Positions 22,360 through 33,014 of a DNA stretch of 64,000 bases are shown here, piece after piece. Position 1 is the stretch's first letter, and each line of letters starts with the position of its first letter. The position numbers were made by a program, and so were the translations under genes. The stretch is taken from positions 17,360,001 through 17,424,000 of the forward strand of contig NC_091046.1 of the NCBI RefSeq assembly GCF_963966145.1, written 5' to 3'. Source of the DNA: Tenebrio molitor. Lineage: Eukaryota; Arthropoda; Insecta; Coleoptera; Tenebrionidae. The notes under the pieces are model-generated. The model ran no database searches and was not told the DNA's origin. It worked only from the letters and a program-made list of their open reading frames with translations.

Positions 22360-22815
22360 TATTCTTTGCTTTTAGGAACTGTTGACGGCTCTCATTTGAA
22401 AATTCAATCTCCTGGCGGCGATGGCCCCGAAATTTTTAGGAACCGAAAAGGATACATACTTTTTTATTAATGAACAATTTATTTGCAACTCGCATTTAAG
22501 AATATTACCTAGATGTTGTAGCTAAATGGCCAGGTTCCACTCATGACGCACCAATTTTTATAATAGCCGTATTAAAGGAAAATTTGAAGATAACAATTAC
22601 ATGAATTTTGTACTGTTAGGGGATAGTGGTTATGCGAACAACTCCTCTTCTAAATCCTGGCACTCCAGCAAAACAACTGGACAATGAAAGTCATATTAGA
22701 ACAAGGAATGTAGCCGAACGGTTGTTTGGAGTGTTAAAACGAAGATTTCCTATCTTGGCTTACGGTTGTCGTTTAATTTTTAACAATAATAGTTGCGACG
22801 TCAGTTTTACATAAC
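22360..22815 (+). pseudogene. Harbinger transposase (HARBI1-like) catalytic core, decayed
   Basis: Three-frame reading gives GTVDGSHLKIQSPGGDGPE with FRNRKGY, the first DDE aspartate block of HARBI1-like nucleases. VAKWPGSTHDAPIF holds the second aspartate, LGDSGYA the adjoining conserved strand, and RNVAERLFGVLKRRFPIL the third acidic residue in the usual (I/V)ERxFGxLKxRF form. Frames change several times and the N-terminal DNA-binding part is lost. A short C-terminal piece (SPNVQRRILINDYFQRRV, 23,795-23,848) lies beyond the nested element, so that insertion also split this gene. Confidence 0.85.
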
Positions 22816-22950
22816 CCTGCACTAAATATGGGGGACATCGCAGCACCCCCGTAGCTGCAGAAATCATATTTTGGAACAATTGATTCGGGACGGCCAAATA
22901 CCTGGCGTCAACAATGATGATGTGAGAGAAGTTGTAGAAAGTGGGCAGTA

Positions 22951-23790
22951 TTATTAAAAGGTAGCAAATGGTTTTGCTAGCTATTTTATAAGCAATTGCT
23001 TTAAGTTTAAGTGATATTAATAAAAGTGTAGTAAATGCTAGTGAGACTTGGCTAGCAAATGCTTTTGCTCGGTTTAGAAAGCATTTGCTTGACGATATTA
23101 GGATTTGCTTCTTTTACTATTAATAAAGTTTAGCATTTACTTGAAATAGCAAGCAATTGCTAGGATAAATGACATTCTTCTTCGTGTCGTACTAAGTAGT
23201 TATAAATCGCCTGTTAATGCACCATAAAAGTATGTTCCAAGTGCCAAGAAACCGCAAATTTTACAAAGAAAGGAAAGATAATACCATTACAAGAGAAGAT
23301 GATGTAAATTTGTTTCATTTCGGAAATGAAAGTGTTCAGTGGATTACTGATTTTCTTGGGAATGACGATGAAGAAACGCGTGGTGGTGCTTTATCTTCGG
23401 TGATGAAAATAAAAATATTGTTGCGATATGTGGCTGATCCAGGTATAAAAAATAAAATTATTCAGAGAGTAATAAATAGTGTTAAACTATTTATAGGGTT
23501 TCAGATTGGGGTAGCTGAACTCATGGAAGTAAGTCTACCAATTGTATCGAATGTTGTAAAATTTGTCACGGGAAAAATTATAGACAAGGCACCACTTTGG
23601 ATACATTTTCCTGGCGCCCTGCGTTGAACGGCAAGCAATTACTTATCAAGTCACTAGCATATGCTTTCGTCAAGAGGATTTCTTTATTAATACCAAAACA
23701 AGCAATTGCTAGAAGCAAAAGCTTTTACTTTAAAGCAAATGCTAATGCTAAGTGGCAAATGCTTGGAAGCATTTGCTTATTTTTATTAAT
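22951..23790 (+). mobile_element. Second Harbinger-like element nested in the first
   Basis: The ends read TATTAAAAGGTAGCAAATG and, inverted, TATTAATAAAAATAAGCAAATG. AGCAAATGCTTTTGCT-type palindromic words are repeated just inside both ends. It interrupts the tail of the outer transposase. Exact boundaries are uncertain by a few bases. Confidence 0.65.
23217..23612 (+). pseudogene. Harbinger-like transposase N-terminal half
   Basis: A single open frame reads FHFGNESVQWITDFLGND, KIKILLRYVADPG, FQIGVAELMEVSLPIVSNVV and finally KAPLWIHFP. The arrangement LLxxLRYxA, then (F/Y)QxxVxxxxxVSxPTVSxxV, then FIxFP is the N-terminal helical and helix-turn-helix part of PIF/Harbinger transposases. The catalytic half is missing after 23,612, so this is a deletion derivative of a second Harbinger lineage rather than the missing start of the outer element, which has different ends. 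Confidence 0.75.
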
Positions 23791-24584
23791 ATCACCCAAT
23801 GTGCAGCGAAGAATTCTAATTAATGATTATTTTCAACGAAGGGTATAAAATTTAGATGTATGTAATTGTTTTTAAACTCTTTGAATTGTTTCTGTTTGAA
23901 TTTTTACATCTATTTAAATGAAAGAACTTGTTTGGAGGTAGGTTTTTGTAATTTTTAATTTGAAAAATAACAACCAATAGTAAGTTAATTAAGATTTCGC
24001 AATGCATTCAACTGCTCTTCTTTAATTTCTATGTCTATCATCAACGCTTTTTTCTTGAGTTCAAATATTTCTGCGTCCCTTTTCTTCTTCACTTCTATCT
24101 CATCCAACTGGTCATTTACATAGCTCAATTAATATTGAGCAATTTCTGCTTTCATAGTTCCTAGTTTTTCAAATTTTAAGGCAACGCTCTCGGTTGCAAA
24201 GTTTGCTGCAGGTCTACGCCGACGCGACACTGGAAATGCCTACCGTATTTTAACCATCAGGCTTACCAACTTTCGTCCATTCATGGTTAGTTAACTATTA
24301 CCAGTCTGACGTTCGGTGCAATGTTTTCCAATGTTAACTAGTGGTTAAAGTTAATTAAGAGTTAACTAACTACTGATTTAACTATAAGCGGTGCAAATGG
24401 GTGTTAATAAACACTTAACCTCAAAATTACAATTCTCACCAAATTTTACACTAAACAGCGTTGCCGATAGTAATTATCGAGGAAAATGCGACGTTGGTGG
24501 TTTTTTGATTTTTGAATGGACTTTCATTTGCCAGCTTTAACGATTCGACATAGTTCGGCCAAAAAAATATAGAGCCGCACAATT

Positions 24585-24637
24585 CCAAAGGACTCTTGAT
24601 ATATGTTCTTTTATAGACACTTTGTACCTAACCTACA
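24585..24637 (-). repeat. Uninterrupted copy of the 9,933-11,561 target site
   Basis: The minus strand reads GTGTCTATAAAAGAACATAT then ATCAAGAGTCCT without a break. At 9,911-9,932 and 11,562-11,580 the same two parts are separated by the DD41D element. Only one TA is present here. Confidence 0.85.
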
Positions 24638-24692
24638 ATAATAATAATTTATAATTCTTCCTCTAGGGAACTCAGTAATTTTACCTATCTAT

Positions 24693-24820
24693 GTACAGTT
24701 AGTGACACGGAATTTCGGGCATCATTTTTCTGTCACATTCTGTCAAATTGCAATGTAAATCACTCTTTATTATCAACGTGACATTCACAAGTCAAATTTT
24801 GAAATTTATTTTCTTTTCAC
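24693..24820. repeat. Transposon end with CAGTTAGTGACACGGAATTT
   Basis: An inverted copy with high similarity lies at about 44,115-44,240, sharing TTTCGGGCATCATTTTTCTG and CGTGACATTCA. It is probably part of a Tc1-type MITE with a TA target. Confidence 0.6.
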
Positions 24821-25483
24821 GTCAATCGCATGTCAATCAAAATCGTGGCGCCATCGAGCCCGAAATCAGTTGTCGTGCCGGAAAATTCACATCCCGTACT
24901 CTAATGTAAATAACTATTAAAACACAGGTTAGATCTAGGCATATCAATCGAAAAGACAAATCCATGGATGACTCGATTACAAATTAATTTGATCGCTCGA
25001 TATTTTAATTTTTTTAAATAAAACAACAATTGGCGGTTCTGAAATCAACCTTGTTTATGCACGTGAGCTTATCGTAAAAAAACAGGACAAAAGGTATAAC
25101 ACAAGTCAAAAGGGATTACGAAACGAAAAACCTGTCGGTTGTAAAAGAATTTCCTCAGCTGTAATGAAACAATCTTTTTGTCGGTCATCTACTGCTTTTT
25201 TTGCGCATAACACTACCTGTTTCCAAAAACATGTTTACGCATGACTTTCTGGGCAAGTTGTTGGTTAAGTGCCTTGAAAGTCCGGAAGCTTGTTGAAATT
25301 CCTCAAAAACTCGAGGTGTCGAATAGGACCAAGCCTTTCTCCATTGCTGAAGAAACACTGGACAATGAAAATTTGTTGCTCTAAAGTGAATATTTTGTAT
25401 TAGCAAATTTTAATAGTCAATAATTAATAATCACAATTACCATTGTAATGACATTTGAATTAAATTTTTACGTGTTGCCAACT
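24821..25483. other. Unassigned stretch
   Basis: A 73-codon minus frame (25,185-25,406) ends FLETGSVMRKKSS, faintly like the linker of mariner-group transposases, but nothing else supports it. Confidence 0.3.
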
Positions 25484-25650
25484 ACGTCATGATCTGTAAG
25501 TTACGAAAAAGGCGAAGGGAACGCCAAACAGCTTGAAAACCTTCAGTTTGACAAACTGACACATCAGTCATAATGACAATAAAGGGTCGCTTGCATTGAC
25601 TTTTTTGAAATGTCAGAAATTTGCCGGCCTAAATTTATTGTCCGCCATAG
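25484..25650. mobile_element. Partial CTATGGCGG-family MITE
   Basis: Nearly identical to 32,852-33,014. The right end TTGTCCGCCATAG is followed by TA; the left end is missing. The end sequence matches the TIR of the Tc1 transposon at 52,786-54,286. Confidence 0.75.
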
Positions 25651-25815
25651 TACTTACCTACCTATTCTGATAGTACGAGTACTTGGAGAAATAAGGAGCA
25701 AGGCATAAATAATTAATATTATTTTACCGGTTGACTTATAAACCTTGGGCCAAATTCAAAGTAAGGTTAGAAACAGATGTTGATGTCCCACTTTTTTTGC
25801 TCCCAATAGTACCTA

Positions 25816-26058
25816 CAGTCGGTTGCAAAAAAATCGAGTACATCAAATTTTCTATAGCTTAATTCATCCTTTTTGCTGTCAATTTTGATGTTACGGAAAC
25901 AAGCAATATGTTAAAACTTTTCATTTCTTACGTCAGACTAACCTATTCGAAAAAGTATGCGATTAGAAGTCAGAAAAACCTGATTTACATTTGTTAAAAA
26001 TAGGAAAATTCAGTTTTCTTGAATTTTATGATGTACTCGATTTTTTTGTAACCGACTG
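25816..26058. mobile_element. 243-bp MITE with CAGTCGGTTGCAAAAAAATC ends
   Basis: The ends CAGTCGGTTGCAAAAAAATC and GATTTTTTTGTAACCGACTG are complements apart from one mismatch, and GAGTACATCA pairs with TGATGTACTC. TA flanks both sides (25814-25815 and 26059-26060). A related element is at 56,025-56,261. Confidence 0.85.
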
Positions 26059-26158
26059 TACACAACACTTTGTGTGCAACCGAAATTTGTAAATATTATA
26101 AAATGAACAATAAATTACAGAAATATCAGAAAAAATTACGATGTTTTAGTTCCTTGTA

Positions 26159-26414
26159 CACTGCTGTGCAGAAAAATCGCGTACACTTCAAAAATCAAGC
26201 AATAAAGTTTTCGAGTATTTTGTGCTTTGTAAATGTGGATTTTGACATTACATTTTTAAATAGGTTATAAACTGTCAGTGAGATTGTCACTGTTTTATTT
26301 ATCATTAGGAAAATGAAACAGTTGTTTCACACTGACAAATAAAAAGTCAAAACCAATCCAGACCGACTTAACACAGCGAAAAATAGGTGTACGCGATTTT
26401 TCTGCACAGCAGTG
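26159..26414. mobile_element. 256-bp MITE with CACTGCTGTGCAG ends
   Basis: The ends CACTGCTGTGCAGAAAAATC and GATTTTTCTGCACAGCAGTG are perfect complements, flanked by TA (26157-26158 and 26415-26416). The right TA is also the left target TA of a CTATGGCGG-family end starting at 26,417, so one element used the other's target. Confidence 0.85.
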
Positions 26415-26416
26415 TA

Positions 26417-26592
26417 CTATGGCGGCCAAAAAATTTTAGCCGTCACTATTTTGACATTTACAAAAGTGTAAATAAACCTTTAGGAACCGTAACTCCACTT
26501 TCGATTCTTTTCATTAACATGCATATTGTTATTCTGCCAATCAATTTAATCTGTTTAAAGTTGGAATATTGCAAAAATCCGACATGAATGAA
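26417..26592. repeat. Left end of a CTATGGCGG-family Tc1-type element
   Basis: It begins CTATGGCGGCCAAAAAATTT after TA, as in the Tc1 at 52,786. No matching right end is found nearby, so it is truncated. Confidence 0.6.
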
Positions 26593-27203
26593 CAGCCTTC
26601 TTGCTAAAAGACTGTAAAACCATTTTTATTCAGCCGCTGTTGAGAATTTTTAATGCTTCTCTTCGGCAATCTAAATTTCCTTCTTTGTGGAAAATATCCA
26701 AAATTATTCCGGTTTTCAAAAACGGTGATCGTTATATTTATTATAAACAATTATCGCCCAATATCTATTCTATCCAATTTTTCCAAGATTTTTGAAATCG
26801 TTTTATATTTTACTCATATATTTACCCGTACATAACTAACTTTACCGGTTTCAGTATAGTAAGCCTTGGTTTACATTCACAAAAGTTGGATGGTAGGTGA
26901 GTCATAACTGTACTAGTACAGTTATGCTGTAGGGTAATATTGCCATAGTGACATGTCAACAACAATCAACAAATGAAGACAATATCTAACTTTATTCATT
27001 TATTAATTCAAACAGACGGAACTAAAAACAATAATTACTTAAATAGACGGAACTCTGCCATAGTAAAAATGAACTGCACTTCATAGCATGGGGCATCGGG
27101 TAGTACCTACGTCCATAATGATGAGGGGCAGAGGGGCTATATTTCTTCGACTCTATAAACAAAAAGATAAATACGCTACGGAACTAACACTACGAGCACT
27201 TAC

Positions 27204-27396
27204 CAGTTCATGAAAATACGCCAACATCACTCTCATTTACACTTGTAACCTTATTTAGATCCTGTCCTTGTTTGAGTGTCTCTATGATTTCAGATTAGTA
27301 CCTCCTGCCTTTCGATTTTTCCGGTATTAAGCTATTTAAAGCTTGTTCTTCTTCATTTAAGACGTTTTCCGGTAAAACACTATCATTCAAACTCAT
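27204..27396 (-). pseudogene. Tyrosine recombinase exon fragment
   Basis: The minus frame starts MSLNDSVLPENVLNEEEQ and continues ALNSLIPEKSKGRRY. A shifted frame gives VMLAYFHEL and then a canonical splice donor GTAAGT at 27,203. The intact recombinase at 61,215-62,429 has the equivalents TLLPAKSRAVY and VMLAYFMQR, so this is the N-terminal exon of a related gene. A stop after GRRY and the frameshift make it non-functional. A possible next exon (SKKYSPS after TTTATAG) follows at about 27,140. Confidence 0.55.
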
Positions 27397-28622
27397 TTTG
27401 CGAAATGTCTGTTTGTATAAACAACCAAATGTAACTATGACACTCGAATATATCATGCAAACGCGATCAACTCAATCTATTTTAACACGAGTGTTGGGAT
27501 TTAATTGTTTTAAATTCTCTTCGGCTTATTCTGAAACAGGTAAACTATTGAACAAACCGCGGATGTTATGAATCATAACAACCTTAGATGTCTTAAAATC
27601 CTCGCTCTACGAGCTCGGATTTCAAACCGACATCTGCGGTAGTTATGATAGTCATAACATCGCTAGGTATGTTAATAGCTATTATTTCCCCTCAGCAACA
27701 TGGTTTAAAAAAAAAACGTTCTACAGTTACAAACCTTGCCTGCTTCTCACGGTACGTATCCGTTCACAGGTTGATACTATTTATACTGACTTTGCCAAGG
27801 CGTTTGATCGCGTTGATCATCGCTTAATCATATCCAAATTTGACATGTTCGGTATAAGTAACAAAGTTTTACATCTATTACAATCATATTTATTTAATAG
27901 ACAGCAGTTTGTCAGTTATAATGGATTCTCGATTCTCTTCGTTCTTGTACCATACTACATCAGGCATTCCGCAAGGATCCAATCTTGGACCGTTATTGTT
28001 CATATGTTTTATTAATGATCTACCTTCCGCATTAACCTGCGGTAGTCTCTTGTATGCTGATGATAAGATGTATTCCACCGTAAATAACTTAGCTGATGCA
28101 TTGACCTTGCAGGAAAACTTGAATAGACTTTCTTCTTGATGCATACTTAATAAATTAGCGTTAAATGTTTCAAAGTGTAAAGTTGTTTCTTATTCATATA
28201 AAAAGTCACCATTGTTATTTAACTATCATATAGATAACTTAATTTTAAAACGCGAAAATACTATTAAAGATCTTGGTATATACTTTGACGAACGACTTAA
28301 TTTTAACATTGCAGTAGACATTGCAGTAAATAAAGCATTAAGTATGTTGGGTTTCATAATTAGAAACTCGAGGGACTTCACCAACGTTGAAATTTTTCAA
28401 CTATTATTCAAAACTTATGTCATTTCTTGCATGGAATATGCCTGTTTAGTTTGGAACCCCTTTTACCAATGTCACGTAACTTCTATTGAGGCTGTTCAAA
28501 AAAATTTTTTAATCTACTTGCATTTCAAAGTATTTGGTGTATTGTATTGATCCATTATAGGATTGATTGTGCTGATCTACTTCAGAGATTATGTTTTTGT
28601 ATTCCTCGAGTTAATAATACGG

Positions 28623-28729
28623 TGCGATCAATTAAAAAATAAATCGAGTCGGCGTGTTACCTATGGCAACCCATGCTATAGCATAGGCTCCAAAGCAAAC
28701 TCGATTTATTTTTTAAATGATCGCTCCGT
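28623..28729. repeat. Hairpin insertion in the LINE tail
   Basis: Arms GCGATCAATTAAAAAATAAA and TTTATTTTTTAAATGATCGC pair almost perfectly around a CATGCTATAGCATAGG centre. It interrupts the LINE coding end. Confidence 0.7.
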
Positions 28730-29035
28730 AGAAACGTTCTGTCTTTGTATGCGGCTATGCCTAGATCTAACACCCTACTTCGTGCACCTATTCAATCTAT
28801 GTCAAGTCTGTATAATGCAGTTTGTAAGGATTTTGACATCTATTACGTTTCTGGGTGTTATTTTCGAAAATCTCTTACGATCTATTTTGTAAATAAAAGT
28901 TAGGATGAATATCATTTAGCATTAATTTAGTTTCATGTATTATTGCCACTATCCCACTAATGTCATTTTTTTTGTCATTTTTGCTCTGTAATTGGTCCTT
29001 CCAGAACTGTTGGGCAAATAAACATTATTATTATA

Positions 29036-29223
29036 TAGCCTAAGGGAGTCCGTTTCGGCTCAGGGACGCGAGGGTCGCGGGTTCGATTCCGACCCAGGAC
29101 GGGAAAAAAAAAGCTATATTCTATCTCGTGATTCGGAAGTCACGTTAAGCCATTGGTCCCGGTATTTAGTTGGTCATCACACCCCTCATAGATTTGTAAA
29201 CCAGTCCTAGACTGTGTAACAAA

Positions 29224-29256
<33 letters not shown>

Positions 29257-29258
29257 AA
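29036..29258 (+). mobile_element. tRNA-derived SINE with (ATT)n tail
   Basis: An RNA polymerase III B box GGTTCGATTCC lies at 29,080-29,090, with an A-box-like GGCTCAGGGACG upstream. The body contains GTCACGTTAAGCCATTGGTC, a conserved-domain-like stretch also seen in other insect SINEs. It ends in an ATT run (29,230-29,256). The insertion lies in the ATT tail of the preceding LINE, so no clear target duplication can be read. Confidence 0.8.
29080..29090 (+). promoter_or_regulatory. Pol III B box of the SINE
   Basis: GGTTCGATTCC matches the GGTTCGANTCC consensus exactly. Confidence 0.8.
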
Positions 29259-29595
29259 ATTAAAGTAGTCGTACATAGATAACATGAGGTAAACGTTCCG
29301 TGTAGTATTTAGAAAATGACAAAATACACTTCGCTCCAAAATTAACGCATAATTTGTAATTTATATGACATTATTTTTGTTAACTGTTTCTTTCAACAGA
29401 TGTGAAGGAAATATGTTTACCTTTCTTTTCAAGTTTTTTTTTTAAGATAAATCAACGCAAAATGTTGATGGGGTTTTGTTTAAGTGAAATATAAAACATA
29501 GCAGTGTTATTTTCTGTTTATTCCTTGCCTCATTTTTGTCAATTATCAAAGTTAACTGCTTTGAAAGTAGCCTGTTATTGTTATATTCGAGTAAA

Positions 29596-30633
29596 ATGGA
29601 TCGTAATGGATGAGTTCGAATAAATCTTTCCGCGGAAAAATGTGCGATGGTGGTGGCGTTCTCCGAAAAATGCGAATCTCACCAATCCATCTCTCGACGC
29701 TTGGGGGTGACTCATCTACCATTCTAAGGGTTCAAAATCGAGTTAGAGGAACAGGTGCCAATACGAGAAGGGTGGGTCAAGGTAGAAAACGGATACAAAC
29801 GCAGCTCAAGACAAATTTTTGCGCCTACGAACCTTGAGACAACGATTTGTAACAAGTTCTAGCTTGAGTCAAGACTTTTCCTGGAGGTACAATACTCAAA
29901 TTAGCCAAAATACAATTAGGCGAAGATTGGCAGAGCATTATCTGCTGCCGTTTGTACCCGCAACGGGTCCCCTTTTAACCGCAGGCCACCGCAAAAGACC
30001 ACTAGAGTTTGCTCGCGAACACCTAAATTGGCAAGAAGCTGATTGAGCTAAGGTATTGTTCAGCGAAGAGTCTAGGTTTTGTCGATTCTCTAATAACAGG
30101 TGTATGAAAGTTTACAGGCGTCCTGGAGAACGATTTTCCCAGTGCAATGTTGTTGGAACCGTTAGTTTTGGTGGAGGCTCAGTTACGATTTGAGGAACAT
30201 ATCTTTGGATACCCGCACGGAGATGGTTGTTGCAGCAATGGACACTTAAATGCCTACAGACCCATAACCAATATCTGGGAACCCCATGGTGTGGCCTGTG
30301 CACCACATATCGGCTAAAATTTCTTGTTTATACATAATAATGCAAAGCCTCACGTAGCACAAGTGGTGAGTCGATACCTTCACGACGTTGGTATTAACAC
30401 TGTGGACTAGCCAGCCCAAAGTCCAGATTTAAATCCGATAGAGCACTTATGGGACCACATGGAAAGACAAGTTGCAGCTTCGCAACCTGCGCCAATAAAT
30501 CTTAACGATCTTGGAAACAGGCTTGTTGAGATTTGTGATTGTGTTGACCAAGATTACATAAGACATTTAACACCGAGTAGGGGTAGGCGGTGTCAAGCAG
30601 TAATTACCACAAGAGGAGGAAATACCTGTTATT
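29596..30633 (+). pseudogene. Tc1 (DD34E) transposase, multiply broken
   Basis: Frames spliced by eye give the DNA-binding region (SISRRLGVTHSTILRV), the GRKRIQTQ hinge, QISQNTIRRRLAEHYL, PLEFAREHLNWQEAD and the first catalytic block VLFSEESRFC, where the expected aspartate is glutamate. The second block reads FIHNNAKPHVAQ, with asparagine in place of the catalytic aspartate. The third block, AQSPDLNPIEHLWDHMERQV, keeps its glutamate. There are several stops and frameshifts. The C-terminal tail GRRCQAVITTRGGNTCY is intact. Two replaced catalytic residues rule out activity. Confidence 0.85.
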
Positions 30634-30727
30634 AGTTACTTTTTCGTGTCATTTCTTAAATAATGTTGTGTTAATTTTTGAATCGTTCCTGTATTTTACT
30701 TTATTTAACGTTATTTATAAAACAAAT

Positions 30728-30886
30728 AGAGAGTTTTCGCGTTACGTACCGTTAAAATAACCGGTACGCTATTCGCGAGCAATTACCGTAATCGCTTATT
30801 GTAATAATGAATCGGTTACGCTATTGCCTAGCAACACCGGCGTTAGCGTACACGGTTATCTGAAAAACGTAACGCGAAAACTCTCT
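30728..30886. mobile_element. 159-bp palindromic MITE, copy 1
   Basis: The ends AGAGAGTTTTCGCGTTACG and CGTAACGCGAAAACTCTCT are perfect complements. It is nearly identical to 31,072-31,230 and inserted at TA inside the Tc1 element. Confidence 0.9.
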
Positions 30887-31071
30887 AATATATAGATTTG
30901 GTCCACGTAAATGTTAGACTTTATGCTATTTCAATTTAAACAACTACAAAAAAAAATTTACTCCGTTTTGAAAATTATGCGTTAATTTTGGTGCGAAGTG
31001 TAATTTCGAGTTTTGAAATTTACCACCCAAAAAATACCAATCATAATCAAGACGGTAATCATAATGACAAT

Positions 31072-31230
31072 AGAGAGTTTTCGCGTTACGTTCCGGTAAA
31101 ATAACCGGTACGCTATTCGCGAGAAATTACCGTAATCGATTATTGTAATAATGAATCGGTTACGCTATTGCCTAGCAACACCGGCGTTAGCGTACACGGT
31201 TATCTGAAAAACGTAACGCGAAAACTCTCT
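31072..31230. mobile_element. 159-bp palindromic MITE, copy 2
   Basis: Same length and orientation as copy 1, 344 bp downstream, with only a few differences (for example GTTCCGGTAAAAT for GTACCGTTAAAAT). The flanks differ, so this is a second insertion and not a tandem duplication. Confidence 0.9.
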
Positions 31231-31536
31231 ATTAAAGTATGGATTACATTTTTTTCGAAATGACAGAAAGTGACGGTTAAATTTTTTTGGCCGGCATAGT
31301 ACAGTACATAGTACACGGAAATTAAGACGTCAAATTTATGTCAATTCAAAAAATGTCAATGTAAGCCACGCCTTATTGTCATTATTACTATGGACGTTTG
31401 AAAAGTTTATTTTTGGCATGTCAGTAGGATAAAAATTACAAAAATCGAAAGTGAGATTAGTTGCACCTAAAGCCAGTTTTACATTTTTATGTCAATCGAA
31501 TGACAATTCGTCCAAGATTCCGTGTCCGCAATAGTA

Positions 31537-31758
31537 CCGAACGATCCAAAAGTCTTTCTATCAAGTGAGCCATGACATAACTACACCATAAAATAAAAAA
31601 AAAAAGTGAAATGAAAAATATCAAAGGATACGGACAGACTAATAAAACATATTTTTAATTGTCATTTAAATATCCGCCAAATATGCTGCAGCCCAACGGC
31701 ATTCGTTTCCACTGTCATGACATGACCCACTTGATAGAAAGACTTTTGGATCGCACGG
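31537..31758. mobile_element. MITE with GATCCAAAAGTCTTTCTATC ends
   Basis: GATCCAAAAGTCTTTCTATC near the left end pairs with GATAGAAAGACTTTTGGATC near the right, and TA flanks both sides (31535-31536 and 31759-31760). The outer few bases resemble the TTGATCGCACGG ends seen at 370-395 and 43,675-44,418. Confidence 0.8.
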
Positions 31759-31760
31759 TA

Positions 31761-32138
31761 CTATTGGGAGCAAAAAAAGTGGGACATCAACATCATTGTC
31801 TTGACTTTTAATGTGAAATGACCATTATCTGTTTCTAACCCTACTTTGAATTGATTGACGTTGTCATTAAGTATTGTTGGTTGTAGGTTGTAGGGAATGA
31901 GTGTGAGTAAGCAAGTAGTGAATATTTATTTAATGCAAGATCCCAATAAAAATCTAGCTTTATCAAAAGAAGAGGGCATTTGGAAAAGGGAATTAGGAGT
32001 ATAAAATAAATTTTTAAACTGTCAGCTAGAATACTGTCAAACTTCTATGACAATAATCAAAGGCAAAATGACAATAAAGCTTGAACTACATCTAATTTCT
32101 CAAAACTGAAAGAAATTTGATGCTTTTTATGCTCCCAA
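31761..32138. other. Unassigned stretch
   Basis: No gene was recognised. It includes TTTCTAACCCTACTTTGAATT, a diverged inverted relative of 25,755-25,800. Confidence 0.35.
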
Positions 32139-32140
32139 TA

Positions 32141-32370
32141 CGGGGTGATCAAGAAGGACTGTTTAAGTTAGTAACACTGGATCGTATTTTAAATCGTATA
32201 ACAGGAGTAACTTCCGGTTGTTGGTGGCTTGTCGTTGTTAATAATATACCTATATCAGATATTTGTCAAATAAAACAACAAAACATATCCAGTTGTAGTG
32301 TTATAAATAACCAAATGAAAAATTTTCTTAATTGTACTGCCAACTTAAACAGTCCTTTTTGATCCCCCGG
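32141..32370. mobile_element. MITE with CGGGGTGATCAAGAAGG ends, copy 2
   Basis: It has complete ends (GGTGATCAAGAAGGACTG and CAGTCCTTTTTGATCCCCCGG) with TA on both sides, 230 bp long. It is highly similar to 11,593-11,809. A third, truncated copy may begin at about 63,938 (GTGATCAAGAATG, then GTTGGTAACA). Confidence 0.85.
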
Positions 32371-32656
32371 TAGTTCTATGGCGGACAAAAAATTTTGAAC
32401 GACTTGTTATTCCTTTGACATATAAATGTAAAACTGGCTTTATGGTCAACTAACCTAATTTTTTATTTTTGCCTTTCTTGTCATATAACCAGTGGTAGAT
32501 TAGTCAATCATAGATTAACACAAAAATTTTGGTGTGCCTATATCGGCTCACGAATGGTGAACGTGGATGAATCTTAATCGTTTCGTCTTTGCCGTCGAAA
32601 TTGCGAAAGTCGCTGCAGCCCCTAGGCTATCGAGTGGTGTAGAATGTAGATACGTA

Positions 32657-33014
32657 CTATGGCGGACAATAAATTTAGGCCGGCCTGTCATTGAGTTGAC
32701 ATCAAAATGTGAAGCTGGCATTATGTTCAACTAACCCCATTTTCGATTTTTGTCATTCTTGTCATCGTGACAGCGATAATCAAAATTAAAATTGGAAAAA
32801 GAAGCGTGCACCAGAGAGAAGTGCTTCTACAAATCAGTTATGCTAGTGCGTCATGATCTGTAAGTTACAAAAAGGGCGAAGGAAACGCCAAACAGCTTGA
32901 AAACGTTCAGTTTGTCAAACTGACACATCAGTCATAATGACAATAAATGGTCGCTTGCATTGACTTTTTTGAAATGTCAGAAATTTGCCGGCCTAAATTT
33001 ATTGTCCACCATAG
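32657..33014. mobile_element. 358-bp CTATGGCGG-family MITE
   Basis: It begins CTATGGCGGACAATAAATTT and ends AAATTTATTGTCCACCATAG, flanked by TA (32655-32656 and 33015-33016). The ends match the Tc1 at 52,786-54,286, so it is probably mobilised by that transposase family. The right 160 bp is shared with 25,484-25,650. Confidence 0.85.

Larger units (their letters stand above)
22096..24403 (+). mobile_element. PIF/Harbinger transposon with TTA duplication
   Basis: The ends CACCCATTTGCACCG and CGGTGCAAATGGGTG are perfect complements, with TAGTTAA-type blocks continuing inward. TTA flanks both sides (22093-22095 and 24404-24406), the hallmark 3-bp duplication of PIF/Harbinger. The interior carries a broken transposase and a second element at about 22,951-23,790. 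Confidence 0.9.
26593..29035 (+). pseudogene. CR1-like LINE reverse transcriptase, decayed and interrupted
   Basis: Plus-strand blocks in order: PLLRIFNASLRQSKFPSLWK with IIPVFKNGDR and NYRPISILSNFSKIFE (26,630-26,800). After an interruption of about 0.8 kb come SPQQHGLKKKRSTVTNLACF, TIYTDFAKAFDRVDHRLI, SGIPQGSNLGPLLFICFIND, the catalytic LLYADDKMYSTV (28,048-28,085) and CMEYACLVWNPFY. There are several frameshifts. The 3' end has AATAAA followed by an ATT run at 29,021-29,036. The interruption holds a recombinase fragment on the other strand, and a small hairpin lies at 28,623-28,729. Confidence 0.8.
29327..31000 (+). mobile_element. Tc1 transposon, complete ends, dead transposase
   Basis: The ends CACTTCGCTCCAAAATTAAC and GTTAATTTTGGTGCGAAGTG are complements apart from one mismatch, flanked by TA (29325-29326 and 31001-31002). 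A palindromic MITE (30,728-30,886) has inserted downstream of the transposase. Confidence 0.85.

Noticed and set aside
25185..25406. Possible transposase fragment (FLETGSVMRKKSS)
   Set aside because: A single weak motif with no supporting neighbours.
29036..29110. Possible functional tRNA gene
   Set aside because: The B box is perfect but no acceptor-stem pairing closes the structure, and a SINE body with an ATT tail follows.
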